Shown piece by piece: positions 7,120 to 15,833 of a stretch of 41,269 nucleotides of DNA. The stretch comes from Gemmatimonadota bacterium (GTDB lineage: Bacteria > Gemmatimonadota > Gemmatimonadetes > Longimicrobiales > Gaopeijiaceae). Position 1 is the stretch's first letter; every line of letters starts with the position of its first letter. Made by a program: the position numbers and the translations under genes. Below the pieces are notes generated by a model, which saw nothing but the letters and a program-made list of their open reading frames with translations, did no database searches and was not told the origin of the DNA. The DNA lies in NCBI GenBank assembly GCA_028874995.1, contig JAPPGM010000169.1, positions 6,566 to 47,834 of the forward strand, read 5' to 3'.

Positions 7120-7556
7120 CCTCAGCAGGGCCTGAGCACCCTGATCATGCGTCGGTGGATCTTGCAATCACTCTACCGTTGCCGTCCGTTACGTAGCGGT
7201 ACAAAGACCTTGCACTGATTCACTCAGCTCAGGTTGCCAATCCCGAAAGTCCATAGATGATACGCGAAACATCCTACGCCGGAGCGCGGAAGATCTGGCC
7301 GCGTTCATTGACCAGATAGTCGACACGCACGAGCCGGTCGACATCCGAAGGCGCGGAGCTCCACCCCATGGATCGAGCGATGCGCACAAGCCCGCAGCCA
7401 GCTGGACCCGATTCTCGCCTCCGAAATGGACCGCATCCGGTTGGTCTCGATTCGAGGATAGAGTTGGTCGGGAAGATTGGCGCCGACGCCAAGCCGCGGC
7501 AGAACGCGCCGACCTCCGCGCACACCGCTGCCATGCTCGTCGGGCCCGATGCCGAG
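7120..7556. other. 437-bp stretch without a supported gene
   Basis: No frame here is convincing. On the plus strand around 7249-7360 one frame reads D-L-A-A-F-I-D-Q-I-V-D-T-H-E-P-V-D-I-R-R-R-G, which resembles the core of Phd/YefM-type antitoxins, but it has no clear start and soon becomes nonsensical. It may be a decayed antitoxin gene. Base composition is less GC-rich than in the flanks. Confidence 0.35.
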
Positions 7557-7952
7557 TCAGAACTTATGGCCGGTCGTATTCTGATGCGGTCCGAGTGTAT
7601 CGATGACGGTCTTGAGGGAATCGATATCCTTGATAGCCTTCTCCAGTAAGTCCCCGACGTCTCTCAGGAGCGCGGCTTCTATACTATCTTGCTCGATGCG
7701 TCTCGCCTCTGTCCCGTCTTCGTTGCCCACGCATTTGTTTATGGCGACGGCACTAATCAGGGGGATGCAAGCTCCAAAGGCCCACTTGTAGGTCTCTCTC
7801 AGGATACGTTCTATGAGGTCAATTACCGTGATGACCGTAGTTCCGATGGCGGTTCCGACCAAGTCAAAGGGTAACCAGAAGGTAGCCCAAAGGAATATCC
7901 AGAGAGCTGTCCCCGCTTTCTTGACCGCGTCCCGAATGATCGTCCACTCCAT
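7557..7952 (-). CDS. small hypothetical membrane protein
   Basis: The 131-residue protein has two or three hydrophobic segments (about residues 15-30, 30-48 and 58-72) and a charged C-terminal helix with L-L-E-K-A-I-K-D-I-D-S-L-K. I do not recognise the family. The ATG has GAGAGG upstream. The gene and its surroundings are clearly less GC-rich than the rest of the window, which points to acquisition by transfer. It lies alone between a degenerate stretch and the ParB-like gene. Confidence 0.55.
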   Translation of the reverse strand: MEWTIIRDAVKKAGTALWIFLWATFWLPFDLVGTAIGTTVITVIDLIERILRETYKWAFGACIPLISAVAINKCVGNEDGTEARRIEQDSIEAALLRDVGDLLEKAIKDIDSLKTVIDTLGPHQNTTGHKF

Positions 7953-8294
7953 GATCCTCTCTCCCTTTCTGAGGCTGGTGCCTGGCCCAGCGAACGACGT
8001 AGTGCAACTCTATTCGACAGTCCACGGTGCATGATGTCAATGGTCGCCGAGAACTGACGCTTTGGCCATCGATAAACCAAACCTATGAGGATACGACTGC
8101 GGAGAGAGTATCCATGTCAGGTGACGGACCTCGTTTGCGATTCGATTCGTTGCGGTTTTGGCCGCCACGGTGGCTCGATCATCCGAAATGCGATTCGGCT
8201 GGCTAATCGCTTGACATGCCCCCCCACCCTCACCCATCCTAGCGCAATCGGATCGCGATACGAGGTGGGCATTCAAGGAACCGGAAGAAGAGGA
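7953..8294. other. 342-bp intergenic region
   Basis: This lies between the divergent membrane-protein gene and the ParB-like gene. A plus-strand frame is open through most of it and in frame with the ParB-like gene, but its codons look random and it lacks a ribosome site, so I treat it as noncoding leader and promoter DNA. Confidence 0.4.
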
Positions 8295-8999
8295 ATGACC
8301 GATCGACGATTCACCCGCCACCCCCTTTCGTTTCTCTGTGGTGACATGGACGCGGAATCCTTCAAGGCCCTGGTCAGTGACATTCGAGATCAGGGACAGC
8401 TTGAGCCGATCGATGTAGTCGGCGACGAGATTGTAGACGGGTGGCACCGCTACCGAGCCTGCCAGCTGCTCAAGCTTGAACCGAATACCCGAGTCCTCCC
8501 AGAAGGACTGGAACTGGTGGAGTACGTCCTGGGAAAGAACGCGCATCGTCGCCACATGACCTCGGAGCAGCGGGCGGCGGTCGTGATGCTCGCGGCCGAG
8601 TGGATGCCGGCTCATCGGCCTGCGGCGACGGAAAAGGGCGACACTGTGTCGCCCTTATCCAACAAGGCGGCAGGTGAACGGGCGGGCGTGAGCACAAGAA
8701 CGATTCAGCGGGTGAAGGCGCAGATTCGCGCGGGGCACGGGGAAGCGCTCGCCAGAGGATCTGAAACGCTCCGTTCACTAGCTGCGAAGGCGAGAAAGGA
8801 GGCTGCGTGCCGGGCACGGGAAAACGCCGCAATGGCGGGGGGCCAGCAGCGGCAGGAAAGATCGAAGGTCGCCGAACTGCGAGACCAGGTTGCGTTCCTC
8901 AAGACGGAGATTGAGAGAAAGAACGCCCGGATCACTGAGCTGATGGAGGAGGTGGAAAGGCTCACCCTGGAACGGGACGAGTTGATTGAGGGGGGTTGA
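8295..8999 (+). CDS. ParB/Srx-fold domain protein with C-terminal coiled coil
   Basis: The 234-residue protein starts M-T-D-R-R-F-T with AAGAGGA just upstream. Residues about 10-70 match a ParB N-terminal domain: H-P-L-S-F-L, D-I-R-D-Q-G-Q-L-E-P-I-D-V and D-G-W-H-R-Y-R-A-C. A helix-turn-helix-like part follows (N-K-A-A-G-E-R-A-G-V-S-T-R-T-I-Q-R-V-K). The last about 60 residues form a heptad-type coiled coil (V-A-E-L-R-D-Q-V-A-F-L-K-T-E-I-E-R-K). There is no ParA nearby, so it is unlikely to be a partition protein of its own; such ParB-like proteins are common in mobile elements and may bind DNA or act as nuclease or CTPase-type switches. Function here unknown. Confidence 0.75.
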   Translation: MTDRRFTRHPLSFLCGDMDAESFKALVSDIRDQGQLEPIDVVGDEIVDGWHRYRACQLLKLEPNTRVLPEGLELVEYVLGKNAHRRHMTSEQRAAVVMLAAEWMPAHRPAATEKGDTVSPLSNKAAGERAGVSTRTIQRVKAQIRAGHGEALARGSETLRSLAAKARKEAACRARENAAMAGGQQRQERSKVAELRDQVAFLKTEIERKNARITELMEEVERLTLERDELIEGG

Positions 9000-9153
9000 C
9001 CGGGGGTGAAGGTCCTGCAATTCGGGATGACGGTGACGCCGGGGCACTAACGGATCGGCCGATTGGGTGGCAGATTTGGCCTTGACGCCCGTACACCGTT
9101 ACGCGACACTATACGATCAAGATCCGAAGATTTCCAGGAATCCGGAGCCCAAA

Positions 9154-9480
9154 ATGCGAATGCTGAATCCCCCTCATCCGGGTGCGTTCGTGAGAACCGA
9201 GGTGATCGAACCCAATGACCTCACCGTGACGGCCGCGGCGAAAGTGCTCGGTGTTTCGCGTCCGGGCCTGTCGATGCTCCTGAACGGCCGGTCGGACCTG
9301 TCCGGCACCATGGCGCTGCGCATCGAGAAGGCGTTCGGCGTGAGGATGGACACCCTCATGCGCATGCAGTCGGCCTACGACATCGCCCGCACCCGGAGGC
9401 GGGAAGACGAGGTGACCGTGGAGCGCTATCGTCCCCCGGTCGATCCCGGTGTGCGTCGGAGAGACTCGGCCCCCCGGTGA
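9154..9480 (+). CDS. higA-like: HigA family antitoxin (orphan)
   Basis: The 108-residue protein begins [10 protein letters not shown] and has the HigA signature: [11 protein letters not shown], then a Cro/C1-type helix-turn-helix ([24 protein letters not shown]) and A-L-R-I-E-K-A-F-G. HigA normally binds its operon promoter and neutralises the HigB ribosome-dependent RNase encoded just upstream. No HigB gene is present in the about 150 bp upstream, nor downstream. The start at 9154 has GGAG upstream; the next gene begins immediately after its stop. Confidence 0.82.
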   Translation: MRMLNPPHPGAFVRTEVIEPNDLTVTAAAKVLGVSRPGLSMLLNGRSDLSGTMALRIEKAFGVRMDTLMRMQSAYDIARTRRREDEVTVERYRPPVDPGVRRRDSAPR

Positions 9481-9497
9481 GCAGGAGCGTCCACAAC

Positions 9498-10814
9498 ATG
9501 CAGCCCTCCCCTGCGCGACTACTCCTCGCCACCGCCCTCCTCGCGGCCACCCTCCTCACCACCACCCCCCTCCCCGCCCAGCAAATCATCCAACTACCCC
9601 CCCACGACCACCACCTCCCCCCCACCTTCGAGGAAATCTTCCGCGTCGGCGTCCTCGACGGCGACCCCTGGGAGATGTTTGCGACCATCCCCAAGGTCGC
9701 CTTCGACGCCGCGGGCTACCTCTACATCTTCGACCGCGCGACCGGCAGCAGCAGCGCCGATCTGCGTGTCGTGATCTTCGACCGCTCGGGCGCGTTCGTT
9801 CGCGAGTTCGGGTCGGTGGGCGACGGGCCGGGCGAATTCAGGCAGCCGCGCAACTACGCGGTATTCCGCGACGGCACGGTTGTCGTGGGCGATATCGGAC
9901 ACAAGGCGTATCATCTCTTCGACCCGACCGGCGAGTTCCTGCGCATGGTGCGCATGGACCGGACAGAGACGAGCCGCCGGGTAAGCGACGACTTGGTGGT
10001 CACGCTCCAGGTCGTGCGGGCCATTCAGCCGGACCCCCGGGGCGGGGCCGTCTACACGCTGGAGGACGCCGAGACCGCGGACAGCGCCGCAGGGGAAGAG
10101 ATGGCGCCCGCGTACCGGACCATCGCCCACCATCGCCTGGACGGGGAGGACGTCGAGACCACCGCCGCCGTTCGCGCGTGGCATCCGCCTCCTGTGGACG
10201 CGGAGAGCAGTGTCAAGGTGTACGGCTCCGACGACTTGACGGATCTCATATCCAGACGACTGCGGAACACCCTGGACGCGAGCGCAAGCGCAATTCGGAA
10301 TCCTCCCATCTTCCAGCCCACCGTTCGGATGGCCGTGCTGCCGGACGGCGGGATCGTCTACTCCGATTCCACGGCGTACGCGCTGAAGATCACGGGTCCG
10401 GGTGGCGGACCGGCGGTGAGGACGATCACGCGGCCGTTCGACCCGCAGCCGGTCACCCCGCGGATCGAAGAGGAGTACAGGCGGAAACGGGAAGAGCGGG
10501 ACTCGCAGCAGGGCGTTCCCGCGGGTCGGATCAGCATCACGCTTCAGCGGGAGTCGTTCTATCCGGTCATTCCCGTCATCCGGCGGGTGCGCACCATGTG
10601 GGACGGCCGGATATGGGTCATGCGGCAGGGCGACGAACTCCTGGAAGACGGTCCCATCGACGTGCTGACAGCCGGCGGGGAGTACCTGGGGACCTACCGC
10701 GCGGGCGCCACGAAGATGCCGGACGCGTTCGGGCCGGATGGGCTGATGGCGTTTGTCGAGTTGGATGAGTATGACGTGGCGAGCGTGGTGGTGCGGAGGG
10801 TGGGTCCATCTTGA
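9498..10814 (+). CDS. 6-bladed beta-propeller protein, exported
   Basis: The 438-residue protein has a signal peptide (M-Q-P-S-P-A-R, a hydrophobic core, P-L-P-A-Q cleavage region near residue 28). Blades follow, with [11 protein letters not shown] and [10 protein letters not shown] near residue 110. It is the closest relative of the propeller at the left edge of the window. The ATG at 9498 is preferred to a GTG at 9477 that overlaps the antitoxin stop, since AGGAG lies upstream and the signal peptide begins there. A promoter for the next operon starts at its stop codon. Ligand unknown. Confidence 0.85.
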   Translation: MQPSPARLLLATALLAATLLTTTPLPAQQIIQLPPHDHHLPPTFEEIFRVGVLDGDPWEMFATIPKVAFDAAGYLYIFDRATGSSSADLRVVIFDRSGAFVREFGSVGDGPGEFRQPRNYAVFRDGTVVVGDIGHKAYHLFDPTGEFLRMVRMDRTETSRRVSDDLVVTLQVVRAIQPDPRGGAVYTLEDAETADSAAGEEMAPAYRTIAHHRLDGEDVETTAAVRAWHPPPVDAESSVKVYGSDDLTDLISRRLRNTLDASASAIRNPPIFQPTVRMAVLPDGGIVYSDSTAYALKITGPGGGPAVRTITRPFDPQPVTPRIEEEYRRKREERDSQQGVPAGRISITLQRESFYPVIPVIRRVRTMWDGRIWVMRQGDELLEDGPIDVLTAGGEYLGTYRAGATKMPDAFGPDGLMAFVELDEYDVASVVVRRVGPS

Positions 10815-10863
10815 CGTGTCGCGCTGTTTACGTATACGATCATTATTAACACGTATACGTATA
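10811..10863 (+). promoter_or_regulatory. promoter and twin palindromic operators of VapBC-type operon 1
   Basis: CGTATACG occurs at 10831-10838 and 10852-10859, exactly 21 bp (two helical turns) apart; the second is part of the perfect palindrome ACGTATACGT. A possible promoter is TTGACG (10811-10816), 16 bp, TATACG (10833-10838), so the first operator covers the -10. ACACGTATAC (10849-10858) occurs identically before the second copy of the operon (15144-15153). Confidence 0.65.
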
Positions 10864-10878
10864 AAGTGACAACGCACC

Positions 10879-11100
10879 ATGAAACAGAAACTCACCATCA
10901 CCGTCGACCCCGAGGTTCTCGTTGCGGCGAAGCGCCACGCACGATCGCGCGGCGTGTCTCTGTCGTCGCTGATCGAACGCGCGCTCCGGCACGAGGCTGC
11001 CGTCGGCGAGCCATCCTTCACGTCGCGATGGAGAGGCCGGTTCCGCCCCGCGAACCGTGACGATCCCCGTTACGACGCATTGGCCCGGAAGTACCTTTGA
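10879..11100 (+). CDS. ribbon-helix-helix antitoxin (DUF6364/VapB-like), copy 1
   Basis: The 73-residue protein begins M-K-Q-K-L-T-I-T-V-D-P-E-V, followed by A-K-R-H-A-R-S-R-G-V-S-L-S-S-L-I-E-R, the ribbon and two helices of a DNA-binding antitoxin of the DUF6364 type. The C-terminal tail (F-R-P-A-N-R-D-D-P-R-Y) would bind the PIN toxin. Its stop overlaps the toxin start (TTGA at 11097-11100). The two palindromes upstream are its likely binding sites. It is nearly identical to the antitoxin at 15193. Confidence 0.87.
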   Translation: MKQKLTITVDPEVLVAAKRHARSRGVSLSSLIERALRHEAAVGEPSFTSRWRGRFRPANRDDPRYDALARKYL

Positions 11101-11504
11101 TACTGATCGACACGGACGTACTCATCGACGTGGCGCTCGACCGCCAACCGTTCTCCGACGCGGCTTCCGAACTGCTCGATCGCCTGCAGACAGGTCCGAA
11201 GCGGGCGTTCGTCGCGTGGCACACCCTGTCGAACTTCTACTACCTCGTCGCTCCCGCGAGCGGCGATTCGGATGTCCGCGCCTTCATCTCCGAGCTGGTT
11301 GGCTTCGTGGCTGTCGCGGACTGTGGCACGGACGCCATGGATTTCGCCCTCCAACTCGGTATGGCCGACTTCGAGGACGCCATGCAGGTCGCTGCCGCCC
11401 GTGCCAGCGGTGCCCGCTTCGTCATCACGAGGAACGTGCGGGACTTCCGTTCCTCCCCGATCCCCGCGATCACGCCGGCGGAGGCGCTGGAAGCGTTGTT
11501 CTGA
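11097..11504 (+). CDS. PIN-domain toxin (VapC-like), copy 1
   Basis: The 135-residue protein starts at TTG overlapping the antitoxin stop. It carries the PIN acidic residues in I-D-T-D-V-L-I-D (residues 4-11), in M-A-D-F-E-D-A (near 90) and in T-R-N-V-R-D-F (near 117). PIN toxins are Mg-dependent RNases that cut tRNA or rRNA. The set of catalytic acidic residues appears complete, so it is probably active and held by the antitoxin upstream. Same length as the copy at 15411, with no indels. Confidence 0.88.
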   Translation: MILIDTDVLIDVALDRQPFSDAASELLDRLQTGPKRAFVAWHTLSNFYYLVAPASGDSDVRAFISELVGFVAVADCGTDAMDFALQLGMADFEDAMQVAAARASGARFVITRNVRDFRSSPIPAITPAEALEALF

Positions 11505-11549
11505 AGGACCGGTTGCCGATCCAACACTCCATGCCTGGCCCCGGTGCTT

Positions 11550-12560
11550 TCACCCAGGCGAGTATCCGCTCTCCTCGAGGATCTTCCGGGCCGACAGCCG
11601 GAACAGATCGACGAGGGCGTCCTCACCGTGCCTCGCGATGTATGCTTCCGCGATTCTGTATCCGAGGAAATAGCCCACGTGTGTGGGTCCGTCGGGGTGC
11701 ACGCGCTTGTCGGCGGCCTGGTATCGATGGATGACGGCAGGGCTGGTGTCTCCGAGTTGCTCCATGGCCAGGTCCCAGAGCTCGGATTCATGAGCGATCG
11801 CCCAGTCCCATTCGGCCCTGGAATACCCCAGGGTCTCAGGGACGCTCTGGTCGTTGCCCCAGTAGGTGTCCTTGAAGTAGTCTGCCACGCCTTCGGTCAC
11901 GATGACGGCCAGCAAGTCCCAGGGTTTGGGTTCCGATTCCAGTCCGCGGATCACGTGTGCGACCTCGTGGGGAAGCGCCCAGCGCATGTCTTCGGGGCTC
12001 GAGTGATGGGCGAAGAACTCGACCAGCATGCGGCCATCCGTCAGCGCACCCATGCCTGCCCAACCGGGGCCATACACGAGGTACCATTGGGCGCACCCTC
12101 GAAATCCGGTCATCTCTTCGGCCTGTGCTGTTACATCGGCGATCAGACTAGGAAGGTCGACCTGAGTCGGAAAAGCTCTCTGAGGATGGCTGGCGAGATC
12201 GAGCTCGCGGCGTGCCCAACCGACAAAATCGCTGGCATACCCGTCCCAGAACTCCGCGTATGGCGCATACGCGCTGTCTCGGAGCATCTCCATCCGATTC
12301 GAGATGGACCCGCCAGCGGTGAGATGAACGGCGCGGACCTGGGCCTTCCACACGTTGTGGATCTCGACGCATCCATCCATCGCCGACTCGTACAGGGCGG
12401 GCTCCTCCCCCACGGCTTCGAAGAGCAGGGGCAGACCTTCGGGCGGCACATGGGGTGCGTTGCCACACGCCAACCCCGGGAATACCGCCAGCAGTGCCAC
12501 CAGCGTGGTGGCGGCGATCCGTACTGTACACGCGTCCCCTATGTAAACTCCACCTAACAT
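11550..12560 (-). CDS. DUF2268-like predicted zinc-protease lipoprotein
   Basis: The protein has a hydrophobic N-terminus ending in F-P-G-L-A-C-G, a lipobox. The mature part resembles DUF2268-type predicted metalloproteases: A-L-P-H-E-V-A-H-V-I-R-G (H-E-x-x-H) followed about 30 residues later by V-T-E-G-V-A-D-Y-F, which would supply the third zinc ligand and a conserved acidic residue. It is thus a probable membrane-anchored peptidase outside the cytoplasm. The start is uncertain: ATGs at 12593, 12581 and 12560 have no good ribosome site and lie upstream of the predicted -10 (12545-12540), so a GTG at 12500 is also possible. It is preceded by the shared dyad promoter at 12540-12580. Confidence 0.7.
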   Translation of the reverse strand: MLGGVYIGDACTVRIAATTLVALLAVFPGLACGNAPHVPPEGLPLLFEAVGEEPALYESAMDGCVEIHNVWKAQVRAVHLTAGGSISNRMEMLRDSAYAPYAEFWDGYASDFVGWARRELDLASHPQRAFPTQVDLPSLIADVTAQAEEMTGFRGCAQWYLVYGPGWAGMGALTDGRMLVEFFAHHSSPEDMRWALPHEVAHVIRGLESEPKPWDLLAVIVTEGVADYFKDTYWGNDQSVPETLGYSRAEWDWAIAHESELWDLAMEQLGDTSPAVIHRYQAADKRVHPDGPTHVGYFLGYRIAEAYIARHGEDALVDLFRLSARKILEESGYSPG

Positions 12561-12580
12561 TCTGACAACCCCAGTTGTCA
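12540..12580 (-). promoter_or_regulatory. shared dyad promoter, site P1
   Basis: Perfect dyad TGACAAC-CCCA-GTTGTCA at 12563-12580. On the minus strand the TTGTCA at 12568-12563 is spaced exactly 17 bp from TACATA (12545-12540), and the spacer ends in GTT. The same layout recurs at P2, P3 and P4. It precedes the DUF2268-like gene. Confidence 0.6.
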
Positions 12581-13893
12581 TTCTGCCCCCCACGTCACCC
12601 GATACCGCACCAATCTCGCCCTCCCCAGTTCATCCTCCTCCACGGCGACCATCACCGCGCCTCGCACCGCAACCACCTCCTGCCGCCGCGGCAGCGTCAC
12701 CACCCCGAGCACCTCGCCCGTTCCATCCAATACCGTCCACTGCGCGAACTCCCCCTCCTGCTCTTCCCGGCGAAGCCAGATCGACTCGTCCTGTCCCACG
12801 ACGAGGCTGGTGACCGCGGGCAAGGTCTCGGGAAGCACTCCCGAACGGCGCACGGGCCCCTCGAATTCGGCGCTCTCCGGCACGCCCTCTCTCTCGCCTC
12901 GCTGCATCGGGAACATCTCACCCACCTCGGTTTCGCTCAGCGCCCGGCGTAACAGGTCGTCCGTAAGCGGCGCGGGGGAGTAGGAGTACGACCGCGAGAA
13001 GACCGTGTCGGCCGAGGGACCGATGTGCGTGACCAGCACCGAGGGGCCCGCGGCGTCGTCTTCGCGAACCACGACGACCCCTCCTCCGCCCGGCATGGCG
13101 GCCGTGTGGGTTTCGCGCTGGAACGGTACCCGGATTCGGAAAGTGGCGGCCGGCGCGAGCCATGTTGAACTCCGTAAAGTAGTATTCGGACCAGGCCAGG
13201 GTGTCGACGATCCGGCCCTGTTCGTCCATCGTAAGCAGCGGAGAGCTGAATCCCGCCCGTCGGGCGCCGGGATCGGGAGGGTCTTGGGGAGGTCGCACCA
13301 TCCAGTTGGGGCTCATCAGCGCCAGGGCCGTTCGCCAGGATGGCCGAAGGGGGCGACCCCGGCGCATAGATCACCAGGGTGCCGGCTTCCTCCACGCGCC
13401 AGCTTTCGAAGTCGGCAACCCACGTGCGGAAATCGAGGAATCGCCCGTCGGTCGCAAACGTGTTGACCCGCATCAACTGGCGGTCGGTTGCGACCAGGGT
13501 GTCGCCTGCGAGCCAGATGGCCGAGAGCAGTATGAACTCGCCCGGCCCCTCGCCGCTTCGCCCGATCGTGCGGGTGATTTCGCCCGCCTCATCGATGACC
13601 CGTATGGTCCGGTCCCGCCGCTGCGCCACGAACACGTCCCCATCCGCCGAGATGACGAAGTTTGCGCCGGGATCCGCGCCGCCCCGAGGGTTGAAGGTGA
13701 GTTCGGTCGTCGCGACCAGTTCCGCTTCGATTGCAGGCCAGGCCGCGGGGTCGAGCGTTTCGGGTGCGCCCGAGGTGGGGGCCGGATTGGACGGATCGCA
13801 GGCCTGCAGGGTTGCGGTCGCAACGGCGACGAGTGCCGGGAGCGCGATGAGGCGGGCGCGGGGGTGGGGCTGGGTGGGGGCTGGGGACTTCAT
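12578..13893 (-). pseudogene. 6-bladed beta-propeller lipoprotein with two frameshifts
   Basis: Coding similarity passes through three frames. From ATG 13893 the signal peptide ends in A-T-L-Q-A-C (lipobox), then G-R-S-G-E-G-P-G-E-F, up to V-I-Y-A-P-G-S-P. The frame then changes at a run of five C (13349-13353; one C too many) and continues as W-R-T-A-L-A-L-M-S-P-N-W to about 13150. A second one-base gain there leads into the third frame, which ends at 12578 with R-Y-R-V-T-W-G-A-E. With both bases removed a normal protein of about 437 residues would result. Both breaks could be real or come from sequencing. Confidence 0.75.
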
Positions 13894-14115
13894 GGTGACG
13901 GACAACGTAGCGTGCCAGGCATCGAACTCAAGTCCGCGGAGAATCCAGGGGAGAACCGGGCCGCGATGTTGCACGAAACCGGGCTGAGAACTGTTGGGCA
14001 GGTAGTGGGGGAATCGGCAACCTTGATCGGTGGGCCGACTCTCCGATAGCATATCGACCCAGACCACTCCCGGCAGGCCATTGACACGCCCGGCGCACGA
14101 GAAGCGAGAAACACC

Positions 14116-15111
14116 ATGAATGCCGCGAACAGAATCCCCCTCTCGATCGCGAGTCCCTTTCTCGTCGGCATCCTGGTCGCAAGCCCCGCCTGCGAATCCT
14201 CAGGCCCCGCCTCCAACTGGAGCACCGTCCGAGAGACGCTCCCCTCCGGAGCCGTCCTCGTAACCAATACGCCCGCGGCCGACCCGTCACCGACATCGAT
14301 GCTGGTCGAGGAGCTGCGCGTCGGCTCCCTGGAGGGCGGACGGCCGGAATCCTTCGCGGCACTGAAGGGCCTGGTGGCGCTCCCCGGAGGCGGGTTCGCC
14401 GTTCTGGATTCGCAGGCTCAGGAAATTCGCGTCTTCGGGGCGGACGGGTCACACGTCGCGACCCACGGCCGCCCGGGCGAGGGGCCCGGCGAATTCGTCG
14501 ACGCAACCGGGCTGATGCTGGATCCCCGGGGGCGCATCTGGGCGGCGGATCCGCGTGGCGCGCGGCATGTCGGTGTTCGATCCGGTCGACGGGTTCCTGG
14601 AGTCCCTTCGTTACCGATCCTTGGTCCGAGGGTTTATCTGGCTGGGCATCATGACCGATCGCGGCCATATCCTGAAGCCCTCGATGTCGCTGCCGGACTT
14701 CCGACGGATGCTGCGAGTGTACGATTCCACGATGACGCAGATCGATTCGATCTTCTCCGCGGAAGAAGACGAGGGAGGGCGGACCGATCCCGAAGACAGG
14801 GAGAATCTCAGGGAATCGGGTGTAACGACGGAGATGGACTGGTCCCGAATCCCCAACGTGAAGCCGGCGCTGGAATCCATCTTCACGTCTGCGGAGGGGA
14901 ACGTCTGGGTCGAGATCCCCAACCTGAGCGGGGGGACGGACTACGATGTGCTGGCGAGTGATGGCACTTATCTGGGATCGGTGACCGCCGGCAACCTCGG
15001 TGTGTACCGCTGGCGCCGCCGGTTGTCGTTGGCGACACGTTCCTGGCGGTGGTAAGCGACGAGCTGGACGTGCCCTACGTCGTCCGTGCGAGGATTGTGC
15101 CGGTGGAGTGA
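14116..15111 (+). pseudogene. 6-bladed beta-propeller lipoprotein with two frameshifts and reduced length
   Basis: The gene starts with a lipoprotein signal (L-V-A-S-P-A-C near residue 26) and G-R-P-G-E-G-P-G-E-F. The first frame loses sense after D-P-R-G-A-R near 14565, where one extra base lies; the second frame resumes with M-S-V-F-D-P-V-D-G-F and runs to about 15010 (N-L-G-V-Y-R). A further shift at 15011-15012 leads to the third frame, P-P-V-V-V-G-D-T-F-L-A-V, ending at 15111 with R-I-V-P-V-E. About 330 codons in total, shorter than its relatives, so an internal deletion is possible as well. Confidence 0.72.
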
Positions 15112-15143
15112 GGCCGAGGTTTACCTTGGCCGGTTTGGCCGGA

Positions 15144-15173
15144 ACACGTATACTGTTTCGTGGACACGTATTC
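15144..15173 (+). promoter_or_regulatory. operator repeats of VapBC-type operon 2
   Basis: ACACGTATAC (15144-15153) and ACACGTATTC (15164-15173) are direct repeats 20 bp apart, ending 20 bp before the antitoxin ATG. The first is identical to 10849-10858 before operon 1. The palindromes are less perfect than in copy 1. Confidence 0.55.
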
Positions 15174-15192
15174 CATCGTCTGGAATCCAGCC

Positions 15193-15414
15193 ATGAAACA
15201 GAAGCTCACACTCACCGTGGATCCCGAGGTCGTCGTCGCCGCGAAGCGCTATGCACGATCGCGTGGCGTGTCGCTGTCTGCGCTGATCGAACGGAGGTTG
15301 CGCGAGGAGATGATCGTCGGCGAACCGTCCTTCGCCTCGCGCTGGAGAGGCCGGTTCCGCCCGGCGGACCGTGACGATCCCCGATACGAGGCGTTGGCCC
15401 GGAAGTATCTGTGA
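15193..15414 (+). CDS. ribbon-helix-helix antitoxin (DUF6364/VapB-like), copy 2
   Basis: This 73-residue protein matches the antitoxin at 10879 in length and in nearly all positions (M-K-Q-K-L-T-L-T-V-D-P-E-V-V-V-A-A-K-R). Differences cluster in the second helix and following residues (R-R-L-R-E-E-M-I instead of R-A-L-R-H-E-A-A), the area that could set specificity. It overlaps the toxin start by GTGA (15411-15414). Confidence 0.87.
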   Translation: MKQKLTLTVDPEVVVAAKRYARSRGVSLSALIERRLREEMIVGEPSFASRWRGRFRPADRDDPRYEALARKYL

Positions 15415-15818
15415 TCCTTATCGACACCGACATACTCATCGACGTGGCACTGGACCGCCGACCCTTCTCGGATCCCGCTGCCGAACTGCTCGATCGCCTG
15501 CAGACCGGGCCGAAACGAGCGTTCGTCGCGTGGCACACCGTGTCGAACTTCTACTACCTGGTTGCGTCGGCGCGGGGCGGTTCGGATGCGCGTGCCTTCA
15601 TCACCGAGCTGATTCGCTTCGTGGCTGTCGCGGACTGTGGCACGAATGCGGTCGCCTATGCCGCCGGGCTGGAAATGGCCGATTTCGAGGACGCGATGCA
15701 GGTCGCGGCGGCGAAGGCGTGCGGTGCCCGTTTCGTCGTCACTAGGAATGCGAAGGACTTCAAGCGGTCGCCGATTCCGGCGGTCACGCCACCGGAGGCG
15801 CTGGAAGTGGTGTTCTGA
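15411..15818 (+). CDS. PIN-domain toxin (VapC-like), copy 2
   Basis: The 135-residue protein starts at GTG overlapping the antitoxin stop. The PIN acidic residues are present (I-D-T-D-I-L-I-D, M-A-D-F-E-D-A, T-R-N-A-K-D-F). It aligns without gaps to the toxin at 11097; both operons span 626 bp and are offset by exactly 4314 bp. Predicted RNase, paired with the antitoxin upstream. Confidence 0.88.
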   Translation: MILIDTDILIDVALDRRPFSDPAAELLDRLQTGPKRAFVAWHTVSNFYYLVASARGGSDARAFITELIRFVAVADCGTNAVAYAAGLEMADFEDAMQVAAAKACGARFVVTRNAKDFKRSPIPAVTPPEALEVVF

Positions 15819-15833
15819 AGGCCGCTTGCGCGG

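Noticed and set aside
7274-7534. Minus-strand frames in the gene-poor stretch
   Set aside because: Two overlapping short frames give partly protein-like text, but neither has a start signal or a recognisable family.
8037-8615. 192-codon minus-strand frame opposite the ParB-like gene
   Set aside because: No motif; the plus-strand frame has clear ParB N-terminal features and a ribosome site.
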